Shown here in pieces: positions 1 to 5,405 of a stretch of 7,885 bases of DNA. The stretch lies in the NCBI GenBank assembly GCA_019247245.1, contig JAFAPF010000202.1, positions 1 through 7,885 on the forward strand. The letters run 5' to 3'. Under the pieces are notes generated by a model, which was not told the DNA's origin, did not search any database, and saw nothing but the letters and a program-made list of their open reading frames with translations. The translations under genes were made by a program, and so were the position numbers. The number at the start of each line of letters is the position of its first letter. Position 1 is the first letter of the stretch. This DNA comes from Rubrobacter sp. Lineage in GTDB: Bacteria > Actinomycetota > Rubrobacteria > Rubrobacterales > Rubrobacteraceae.

Positions 1-111
1 GCTATACGTCGCTGACTTTGTGAGTCGGTTTGAGCAACGTGCTTCTAACCCTGTTGTCCAGCTGTGTTCCTAGGGCAAGCTCATAACAGCCTCTAGAGTA
101 AAGATGCCCCG

Positions 112-399
112 GGTTCAATTACGGGCACCCTCACCCATCTCGAGAACCCCGACCAGATGGGAAAGCTCAAAGAAGATGCTTAGCTCATTGGCTCTGCAGT
201 CGAGGAACTCCTGCGCTACACAAGCCCTGTGGAGATGGCAACCGAGCGCTACGCGCACGAGAACGTAAAGATCGCGCACTACGCCACTGCGAGGCGAGCT
301 GGTCCTGGCAGTACTCGGCCCGACCAATTGCGACGAGCGGCATTTCGAGGATTCCGACGCTCTCGACCTCGCACGCGATCCGAACGGACATCTGCTTTA
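112..399 (+). pseudogene. Cytochrome P450 remnant (K-helix region), broken
   Basis: Reading the plus strand from about 112 gives P450-like text: a GTLTHLENPDQMGKL stretch, an in-frame TAG at 181-183, then IGSAVEELLRYTSPVEMA, which carries the ExxR signature (E-L-L-R) of the P450 K helix. Around 277-292 the frame shifts; the expected spacing to the next block is short by two bases. From 293 the new frame reads GELVLAVLGPTNCDERHFED and then DALDLARDPNGH. In intact P450s this is followed by the haem-binding FGxGxHxCxG loop, but here the match stops at about 393 and a TAG follows at 397-399. The I-helix AGxET block that should lie upstream is not recognisable in 1-111. The gene therefore has one nonsense codon, one frameshift and loss of both ends including the haem cysteine, so it cannot make a working monooxygenase. 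It is a decayed relic lying next to other tailoring-type genes. Confidence 0.8.
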
Positions 400-405
400 G
401 ATAAC

Positions 406-445
406 GGTCGTTTTAGGTATCAGCAGTGTGTATCAAAAAACGACC
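406..445. repeat. Inverted repeat GGTCGTTTT / AAAACGACC
   Basis: A perfect 9-bp inverted repeat (406-414 and 437-445) encloses 22 bases. Those bases carry a direct repeat of GTATCA at 417-422 and 430-435. It starts right after the point where the P450 homology is cut off. It could be a transcription terminator hairpin or the end of a lost insertion element. No function is shown. Confidence 0.4.
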
Positions 446-618
446 CAGCCTGTTGAAAAAGTCGTTGTCGCACCAATCTGTGCTCCCAAAAGAGGTCCAA
501 AACACCTAAAATCCTGCCCAAAACACTACAAAAAACACTACAATCTTAGGGTAATCTTCTTCAGAGGCGAACCTGAGCGGCAATCTGCCCTCTTGTCTTA
601 TCTCAAAATGCACGTTTT
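446..618. other. Gene-free stretch, possible insertion-sequence end
   Basis: I see no convincing gene here. On the minus strand the bases around 448-470 read GACTTTTTCAACAGGCTG, a wording I associate with ends of several transposase genes (a D-F-F-N-R-L tail), but no transposase domain can be followed upstream. An A-rich part at about 499-543 holds near-repeats of AAAACACTACA (520-530 and 532-542) and a related AAAACACCTA. The stretch may be the eroded end of an IS that truncated the P450. This is a weak call. Confidence 0.25.
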
Positions 619-642
619 GTAGAGCTTGGTCTACTCTTTTTT
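619..642 (+). terminator. Possible weak intrinsic terminator, plus strand
   Basis: GTAGA (619-623) and TCTAC (630-634) can form a 5-bp stem with a 6-base loop, followed by C-T-C and six T residues (637-642). It lies at the very 3' end of the minus-strand glycosyltransferase gene, and the T run also encodes that protein's Lys-rich tail. The stem is short, so the terminator role is uncertain. Confidence 0.25.
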
Positions 643-1917
643 CTTACTAGCACTATGTTGGTAGCCGAACTGTTGTATAGCACCGGCAGCCCGCAGATAG
701 CCACCTGCATCGCGCGCCGCTTTTTGCATGTGGGCAACGCGCCTACTATAGCTTGTATCGCCGCTGACGGCGTTTACAGCCTCACACATGGTGCTGGCGG
801 TAACCTGCTCAGGCTCTAAGGAAATCCCAAGGCCTAGTTCAGCTACTCGAGCAGCAGTCATCGCCTGCTCAGGTTGTTGTGGTACCACAACCATAGGCAC
901 GCCGTAATAGATAGCTTCCATAGTAGAGTTCATACCGCCGTGGGTGATGAACATATCGACCTTCTCGAGAATCTCGAGTTGAGGCAGGTGCGGACCGACA
1001 ACAAAGTTATCAGGTGCCCGTCCGATCGAGGAGGGGTTAACGTTTGTTCCGATAGATAGCACTACATGCCAATCGCTGTTGGCAAAGGCCTCAAAACAGG
1101 CTGCATAGAATTTAGGGTCGGTGTTGAAGACAGTGCCTAGCGAAATATAAAGCAGCGGTCGGTCACTGAGTTGATCTAAAGTAAATTTAGATCTATCGCT
1201 ACGCGGGGCGATACACGGACCAACGAATAAATAGCGCTCGTCGAACGCATCGGCATCTGGTTGGAATTGACGTGGTAGGGTGACGATGTTCAACTCCTCC
1301 TCAAGGACAAATAGATCCGTGAGCTCTATTGGGGAGAGACCGTAGCGCTTATGTAGGTCTTTGGAGGTCTCTTGGAACTCGCTCATTGCGCGTGCAGCTG
1401 CTCCTGAGAGCTCTCCATTGAGAATAGATGACCATCTAGAGGACATCTGGCGCCTTAACGGGGAGTGCTCGTTCATCGCATAGGTAGGGATGAGGGCTAC
1501 AGCGGGCAGACCCAGCAGTTCGGCAAGAGCTCTACCCCACAAACACATACTACCATAGACGATGTAGTCGGCCTCCTCAGCCCTCACCCTGTCGATCAGT
1601 CGGGGGATCAGCCGTAGACTGTCTGTCATCATCGATAGAAAGAAGGTAGCCATTCTCTGCTGCAAGTTTAAGTCATTAGCTCGTAGTCCGAGGGCAAAAC
1701 CAGGAGGAACTTTGAAACGATGCTGAATGCCGTCGATGTGGCGAAAAGAGGCGCCAGTATGGCGAACTTGAGTCTCGAACTCCTCAGTAAGATAGTAGAT
1801 AACTTGCTCGCCGCGAGCGATGAGCTCGCCCACAACAGGCAAGGTCGGGTTGACGTGGCCGTATGCTGGGACGTTGAACACTAAGATTTTAGAGATCGTT
1901 GCACTCCTTTCTGACAA
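631..1917 (-). CDS. MGT-family glycosyltransferase (UDP-sugar, GT1, GT-B fold)
   Basis: A 428-residue GT1 enzyme of the macrolide glycosyltransferase (MGT/YjiC/OleD) type, expected to move a sugar from a nucleotide donor to a small hydrophobic acceptor in the cytoplasm. Numbered from the TTG at 1917, the N-terminal acceptor domain begins ILVFNVPAYGHVNP with the catalytic His at 21. The C-terminal donor domain has the LYISLGTVF strand near 256-264, ITHGGMNSTMEA from 324 with HGG at 326-328, and PQQPEQ ending at Gln351. Length is normal. Two oddities. First, relatives start Met-(Ser/Ala)-Lys-Ile-Leu; here that Met position is ATC (1894-1896), 7 bases after a good AAAGGAG Shine-Dalgarno (1904-1910), whereas the TTG at 1917 has no ribosome site. 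A GTG at 1881 is another candidate. Second, the VYDS-type motif reads V-Y-G-S (Gly122), so the Asp that pairs with the catalytic His seems lost. The frame is otherwise intact. It diverges from the methyltransferase. The acceptor cannot be told. Confidence 0.9.
   Translation of the reverse strand: MSERSATISKILVFNVPAYGHVNPTLPVVGELIARGEQVIYYLTEEFETQVRHTGASFRHIDGIQHRFKVPPGFALGLRANDLNLQQRMATFFLSMMTDSLRLIPRLIDRVRAEEADYIVYGSMCLWGRALAELLGLPAVALIPTYAMNEHSPLRRQMSSRWSSILNGELSGAAARAMSEFQETSKDLHKRYGLSPIELTDLFVLEEELNIVTLPRQFQPDADAFDERYLFVGPCIAPRSDRSKFTLDQLSDRPLLYISLGTVFNTDPKFYAACFEAFANSDWHVVLSIGTNVNPSSIGRAPDNFVVGPHLPQLEILEKVDMFITHGGMNSTMEAIYYGVPMVVVPQQPEQAMTAARVAELGLGISLEPEQVTASTMCEAVNAVSGDTSYSRRVAHMQKAARDAGGYLRAAGAIQQFGYQHSASKKKE
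1904..1910 (-). promoter_or_regulatory. Shine-Dalgarno AAAGGAG placed for an ATC start
   Basis: On the minus strand AAAGGAG is followed by 7 bases and then ATC TCT AAA ATC (I-S-K-I), exactly where family members start with M-S-K-I or M-A-K-I. No ATG, GTG or TTG lies in frame at that distance. The site lies downstream of the TTG start at 1917, so it argues that the original start was at 1896. Confidence 0.6.
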
Positions 1918-1920
1918 ACG

Positions 1921-1954
1921 AGAGAGCTGTAGCTTTAAGAAGCTTCTGCTCTCT
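1921..1954. promoter_or_regulatory. 34-base palindrome in the leader of the glycosyltransferase gene
   Basis: AGAGAGC (1921-1927) pairs with GCTCTCT (1948-1954), and AGCTT (1931-1935) pairs with AAGCT (1940-1944) around the loop TAAG. Only two T-T mismatches interrupt a stem of about 15 positions. It ends 4 bases before the TTG codon and about 25 bases before the ATC position. It could be an operator for a dimeric repressor or an RNA hairpin affecting initiation. The sequence shows the structure only; the role is inference. Confidence 0.45.
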
Positions 1955-2140
1955 AGTCACCACCTTCCTAGTAGGATCCTTCTTAGAAACTCAAGTCGGT
2001 GGCTTGAACATGCTATGAGCCTTCCCCATCCGGGTAGACTCTGCTTCTATGTTAGCACTGTGCCTGGATAAGTCGCTGAGGACATACTAGAGGAGATTGA
2101 AGGGGCTATACAGGCGATGCATCTTATCGCATCAGGGTAG

Positions 2141-2145
2141 AGGAG
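2141..2145 (+). promoter_or_regulatory. Ribosome binding site deciding the methyltransferase start
   Basis: AGGAG sits 9 bases before the ATG at 2155 but only 3 bases before the in-frame GTG at 2149. The spacing favours ATG 2155 as the start. The longer GTG form would add only two residues. Confidence 0.6.
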
Positions 2146-2154
2146 TGAGTGAAT

Positions 2155-3030
2155 ATGCAACACAACCGAGGTGGTGACCCTGCGGTGCCCACGGGGGTCA
2201 GCACGACAGCGATAGGGGTAGCGGAGGCCAGAGCCGAAGAAAGCGCTCGTCCAGATCGGCTGTTCGAAGACCCGCTAGCCAAGGCGTTCGTCACCGCTGC
2301 AGGCTCTCCCTTTGAGGAGATCGAAACACATATAAGCGATCTTGACTCTATTCGCACATGGTTCTTCGACTATGTCGCTTTGCGTACACGATTCTTCGAT
2401 GATTATTTGCTTGAGTCATGTAGAGCGGGTTGTCGTCAGGTAGTAGTGCTAGCTGCCGGGCTTGATACACGGGCATTCCGACTGTCCTGGCCGAAGGGGG
2501 TGCGCCTATTCGAACTCGACTTTCCAGAAGTATTCGCCTTTAAAGAACGTGTACTGGCAAGCCAGCGCGTGAAGCCAGCATGCCAGCGCGTAATAGTGGA
2601 AGCTGACCTTCGTGGGGAGTGGACAGCACCTCTTCTACAGGCAGGCTTCAGACCTGGTGAGCCGAGTGCTTGGCTTGCGGAAGGGATCCTCATTTATCTT
2701 ACGGAGGAAGAGAATGATCAACTGCTGAGCAGGATTGGACAGCTTTCCACACTAGATAGCCAACTCGCCTTTGAGCATATGAGACGAGAGGCACAGGAGT
2801 TAATGCCCTTCCGCTTAGCAGCTGATGCGCTTGCTGAGCTTGGAGTGTCTTGGCGATCGTCTCTCGAGAATCCTAATAGGTGGCTGTCTAACCACAGGTG
2901 GCGGGGACAGGTATTTGATTCGGCTAACCTTGGGGAATTGTATGGACGGCCGGTCTCTTCTTACGGAGAGCTAGCCAAGGGAGAAACAGACATAGGGTGG
3001 CTAGTGAGGGCTGTACGGGAAAGCAGCTAA
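2155..3030 (+). CDS. Class I SAM-dependent methyltransferase, TIGR00027 / leucine carboxyl methyltransferase-like
   Basis: A 291-residue protein of the family (PF04072 type) that is abundant in mycobacteria and other actinobacteria at about 300 residues, and which methylates mostly unknown small substrates. The N-terminal block TTAIGVAEARAEESARPDRL (about 18-37) followed by FEDPLAKAF is typical of the family. SAM-binding motif I is VVVLAAGLDTRAFRL at 96-110. The acidic residue that holds the ribose follows in FELDFPEV (Glu120/Asp122), then EADLR (149-153), and motif AEGILIYL at 175-182. No signal peptide or membrane segment is visible, so it is cytoplasmic. The gene is intact. It is divergent from the glycosyltransferase, sharing a 230-base intergenic region, and may act on the same product, but this is only inferred from position. 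GTG at 2149 is an alternative start. Confidence 0.9.
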   Translation: MQHNRGGDPAVPTGVSTTAIGVAEARAEESARPDRLFEDPLAKAFVTAAGSPFEEIETHISDLDSIRTWFFDYVALRTRFFDDYLLESCRAGCRQVVVLAAGLDTRAFRLSWPKGVRLFELDFPEVFAFKERVLASQRVKPACQRVIVEADLRGEWTAPLLQAGFRPGEPSAWLAEGILIYLTEEENDQLLSRIGQLSTLDSQLAFEHMRREAQELMPFRLAADALAELGVSWRSSLENPNRWLSNHRWRGQVFDSANLGELYGRPVSSYGELAKGETDIGWLVRAVRESS

Positions 3031-3048
3031 GATCTGCAGTAAGCTGCT
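3022..3048. repeat. Inverted repeat over the methyltransferase stop codon
   Basis: AGCAGCT (3022-3028) and AGCTGCT (3042-3048) form a perfect 7-bp stem with a 13-base loop; the TAA stop begins in the first arm. It could act as a terminator or stabilise the mRNA end, but no T run follows. Confidence 0.35.
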
Positions 3049-3060
3049 ACACAGATGCGA

Positions 3061-3193
3061 GCCGAGGGGTAATCTCGGCAACTCCCTTGCCTTATTCATG
3101 AGCTGCCGAGCAGGTTAGTGAATAAGAAGCGCGGCAACTTAGGATTTATCTCACAGCATGTTGTCGTGAGGTTGAGCCATGCTTACATGGCTC
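3061..3193. repeat. Cluster of hairpins between methyltransferase and cupin genes
   Basis: Three perfect stems follow one another. GCCGAG (3061-3066) pairs with CTCGGC (3074-3079), loop 7. CTTATTCA (3091-3098) pairs with TGAATAAG (3119-3126) and encloses a small CTGC/GCAG stem (3103-3106 and 3110-3113). GAGCCATG (3174-3181) pairs with CATGGCTC (3186-3193), loop CTTA. I recognise no gene in 3031-3296. The structures could be terminators, a palindromic repeat element, or eroded ends of a transposon. Confidence 0.45.
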
Positions 3194-3296
3194 TGTGGAT
3201 CTTGAAAATGCTCGACGAGCTACGTACTAGGGCAAGAGAATGCTGATTACCTTATGCTACGAGGTAGTCAACTGGAGCTTAGCGAAAGGCAGGCAC

Positions 3297-3638
3297 ATGT
3301 CAAAACGGCTTCTTGGTAAGAGCCTGGAAACTCCTGATGATGTGGCGAGCTTCGATCGTGGAGAGGTCGGAAAGGTCAACCTCGATGGCTACAGGATCGC
3401 TCTGCGGGTGCTACAGCCGGGTTGGAGGTGGTCGAAGCACGTCAAGCCGTGGAGCGAAACCGAAAGTTATCAGGTCCTTAGGGGCTACGCGGTCTCCGGG
3501 CGTACCAGGGTTGCAATGGACGATGGTTCCGAGATAGAGATAGGCCCTGGAGATGCCTACGTGATTCCTCCAGGTCACGACACATGGGTGGTTGGCGATA
3601 AGCCTTTCGTCGGAGTAGACGTCACACTAGAGGATTGA
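3297..3638 (+). CDS. Small single-domain cupin protein
   Basis: A 113-residue protein predicted to be one cupin beta-barrel. The ATG at 3297 is chosen because AAAGG (3285-3289) lies 7 bases upstream; an in-frame ATG at 3240 would add 19 residues that do not look like the family. The core reads RIALRVLQPGWRWSKHVKP, then the S-G-R-T-R-V-A-M-D-D-G turn, then IGPGDAYVIPPGHDTWVVGD, the usual second cupin motif with one His. The first motif has a single clear His (HVKP) instead of the full HxH...E set, so metal binding is possible but incomplete by eye. Cupins of this type are stand-alone sensors or small enzymes, and no substrate can be assigned. It ends a few bases from the IS630 remnant, so its downstream neighbourhood was rearranged. 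The frame is intact. Confidence 0.85.
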   Translation: MSKRLLGKSLETPDDVASFDRGEVGKVNLDGYRIALRVLQPGWRWSKHVKPWSETESYQVLRGYAVSGRTRVAMDDGSEIEIGPGDAYVIPPGHDTWVVGDKPFVGVDVTLED

Positions 3639-3650
3639 CGGTATACTTTG

Positions 3651-3944
3651 CAGTAGCTGAGCAGACGAACGGCAACCAGTATGTTCGAAGTAGCCCCGGG
3701 CATCTTAGGAGCTGACCGCAGAAAGCACTCCTCCTATTGCTCCTACCAAATCCTTACGGCTGCGAGCCGCGATCTTGCAGAGAAGCGTCTTGATCTTCGA
3801 GGATGCTTCCTCGATCGGGTTGTAGTCGGGCGAATAGGCTGTCAGATACAGAAGCTGGCAGCCCTTACCTTCGATCAGCCCTCTCACCCTCTTTGGCTCG
3901 TGGGCGCCAACGAGGTTATCCATTACCACGATCTGTCCGTGTCA
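3651..3944 (-). pseudogene. IS630-family transposase, C-terminal fragment
   Basis: On the minus strand, the frame from about 3944 reads GQIVVMDNLVGAHEPKRV, then CQLLYLTAYSPDYNPIEE and the A-S-S-K-I-K-T-L-L segment. These are the last two parts of the DDE_3 catalytic core of IS630/Tc1-like transposases: the second Asp (V-M-D-N) and the final acidic residue in the N-P-I-E-E block. After AVSS the frame meets TAA at 3705-3707, yet the same frame continues with DARGYFEHTGCRSSAQLL, the usual C-terminus, so the TAA is a nonsense mutation. The first two-thirds of the protein are missing: a TGA sits just upstream and no homology is seen in 3945-4187. The extra Val in DNLVGAH is also unusual. It cannot be active. 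The homology ends about 12 bases after the cupin stop codon. Confidence 0.85.
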
Positions 3945-4187
3945 GTGTAAGGGGGCTGCGTTAGAAAGGTCCGATTCCCTTATCAGGTCTTCGTCGTCTC
4001 CACGACTATTCCGCAAAATAGAGGAATTGGAGAAGCCTACAGACTAATAGGATACGGTATATTAACTGCGATCCAAGGTTAGACACAGCATACGCTTCTT
4101 CGGATGCACTGTCGTCAACAGAGTCGGGAGAAAAATCTCACCCTCTTGGTATATTAGCGTTTCCCTGCAAATCTAAGGTAAAAAGAG
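3945..4187. other. AT-richer gene-free stretch
   Basis: I find no gene, no recognisable protein fragment and no clear promoter on either strand. The stretch has lower G+C than the flanks (about 42% in 4021-4080 by hand count). It separates the truncated transposase from the tRNA fragment and may be leftover imported DNA. Confidence 0.4.
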
Positions 4188-4239
4188 AGCCGACGAGCGG
4201 ACTCGAATCGCTGACCTGCTCATTACGAGTGAGCTGCTC
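4188..4239 (-). tRNA. tRNA-Thr(CGU) 3' portion, degenerate; possible attachment site
   Basis: On the minus strand this is the 3' two-thirds of a tRNA. The anticodon stem GCTCA/TGAGC (4230-4234 and 4218-4222) closes the 7-base loop CTCGTAA with anticodon CGT (Thr). The variable loop is AGGTC, then the T arm AGCGA, TTCGAGT, CCGCT (4196-4212), then the acceptor strand CGTCGGC (4189-4195) and discriminator T (4188). The D-stem 3' strand GAGC is also present (4236-4239). The matching 5' acceptor strand GCCGACG is absent, and only a short CGTAGGTCA (4253-4261) resembles the 5' side. The normally invariant G53 is A, giving an A-C mismatch with C61. So it is not a functional tRNA. A 3'-only tRNA copy is what site-specific integration into a tRNA gene leaves behind. 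Confidence 0.7.
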
Positions 4240-4256
4240 ATAGCTGAAGGAGTGAC

Positions 4257-5081
4257 CTACGACCATTGCGTCTGCGGCCTTGGCTGCTCCTCGCCGTCCA
4301 CCTCAAGGTTTACGTGCTCGTTGAAGAAGCACAGGTAGCCCTTTATCTTGCTGGTTTCTGCAATAGGCTCCTTATAGGTCCAGACGAGGTCCTCCACGCG
4401 CTTGCCACCAGCCACCACTGACCAGTACGAGGCCACGCCTTTGTAAGGGCACTGCGTCTCCTTATCGCTTGGAAGAAGGAAGTCCTCATGGACGTCTTCC
4501 GGCGGGATGTAGTAGCGCGTCGGTAACCCTGTCTCGAAGAGTAGCTTCGGCCGATCGGTCTCGGCTACGATTTCACCATTGACCTTAATCTGGACATGCC
4601 GGTCGCTATTCAAGACATCGACCCGATGGTAGGGATCGCGAGGGTGGACGAAGACCCGCTCAGATTCTTCGTACCACTCATCCATCTTATTGGAATAAAA
4701 CGCGACGAGCCCAGAGAGAGGTGGCGCGGAGTCTATCGGCTCCGGGTAGCTCCACACCGCGTTCTCAGCGACCTTATCGCCCACCTTCACGGACCAGTAC
4801 GAGGCATCACCCTTGAAGGGGCAGTGGGTGGTGTGGTCGCTTTTCTCGAGAAGGTCCATGCGGACGTCTTCTTCGGGGAAGTAGTAGATAGGTAAGTGCC
4901 CAGTCTCGTGCAGGAGCTTGATCTGCTGACTGTCGGCGACCGTCTCGCCATTGAATACCACCCTCACCCTGCGCGGAGAGTCCTCAAGATACAGCGTATG
5001 TGGCTGGAGTACCTGCGTATCGAAGTTGAACGTCCCGGAGCTTTGTGAGCCGAACGGTCCTGTCCCAATAGTCAAGGTCAT
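4257..5081 (-). CDS. Tandem DUF427 domain protein
   Basis: A 274-residue protein made of two copies of the DUF427 domain (PF04248), a small beta-rich fold of unknown biochemical role. The first copy covers about 38-140 with V-F-N-G-E, YYFPEEDVRMDLL and HCPFKGDASYW (86-96). The second covers about 160-265 with V-N-G-E, RYYIPPEDVHEDFL and QCPYKGVASYW (210-220). Both keep the Cys-Pro-(Phe/Tyr)-Lys-Gly core and the W-(S/T)-Y-(P/K)-E-P-I segment. About 37 residues precede the first domain, without a signal peptide. The ATG at 5081 is chosen because AGGAG lies 10 bases upstream and the first residues read like the family; an in-frame start at 5210 would add 43 unlikely residues. The stop abuts the tRNA-Thr fragment, so the last few residues may have been changed by a rearrangement. 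It is monocistronic as seen here. Confidence 0.9.
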   Translation of the reverse strand: MTLTIGTGPFGSQSSGTFNFDTQVLQPHTLYLEDSPRRVRVVFNGETVADSQQIKLLHETGHLPIYYFPEEDVRMDLLEKSDHTTHCPFKGDASYWSVKVGDKVAENAVWSYPEPIDSAPPLSGLVAFYSNKMDEWYEESERVFVHPRDPYHRVDVLNSDRHVQIKVNGEIVAETDRPKLLFETGLPTRYYIPPEDVHEDFLLPSDKETQCPYKGVASYWSVVAGGKRVEDLVWTYKEPIAETSKIKGYLCFFNEHVNLEVDGEEQPRPQTQWS

Positions 5082-5173
5082 CGCACTTATTCTCCTCTCT
5101 TCACCGGGCCATCTCGAGCAGGCTGGTCTCGTATGCACGTTCCCCGATGTTATAGTACACACGGCACCGGAAC

Positions 5174-5197
5174 AGATACTATCTAGTTCACTATCTA
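5174..5197. promoter_or_regulatory. Direct repeat TAGATAGT x2 with overlapping palindrome, upstream of the DUF427 gene
   Basis: On the minus strand TAGATAGT occurs twice with 12-base periodicity, separated by GAAC (5178-5185 and 5190-5197). The 11-base AGATACTATCT (5174-5184), palindromic except for its centre, overlaps one copy. The site is about 95-115 bases before the DUF427 start codon. Same-phase short repeats are a common layout of operators bound by response regulators; the regulator is unknown. Confidence 0.4.
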
Positions 5198-5207
5198 TTA
5201 ACCACCT

Positions 5208-5229
5208 CAAGCTAGGTTTCTGTAGCTTG
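5208..5229. repeat. Inverted repeat CAAGCTA / TAGCTTG
   Basis: A perfect 7-bp inverted repeat (5208-5214 and 5223-5229) around 8 bases, just upstream of the direct repeats on the DUF427 side. It may belong to the same regulatory region. I see no gene in 5230-5405. Confidence 0.35.
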
Positions 5230-5405
5230 GTAACTGATGGCGTACTAGGTGTGCGCTTTGAGTGGGTGACGACTAGTTAGACCTGACCCGGCCTTCAGTG
5301 CTCGCGGGGACGCCCTCGTCAGGCATACGCCACATTGCGATTCGTATTTCTATCAGGCATCACCCGTCGCCATCTGGGTAGTACTGCTCTAGGAGACACA
5401 GGCCA

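Noticed and set aside
520..542. Near-repeats of AAAACACTACA as a possible CRISPR-like array
   Set aside because: The units are short, irregular and unspaced, with no spacers and no cas genes.
2097..2127. TTGAAG with a TCTTAT-like box as a methyltransferase promoter
   Set aside because: Spacing and the -10 match are poor, so no promoter is claimed.
3074..3242. Open plus frame of about 55 codons before the cupin gene
   Set aside because: There is no good start and no family signal, and it overlaps the hairpin cluster.
3240..3296. Longer start for the cupin gene
   Set aside because: A better ribosome site and family-like N-terminus support the ATG at 3297.
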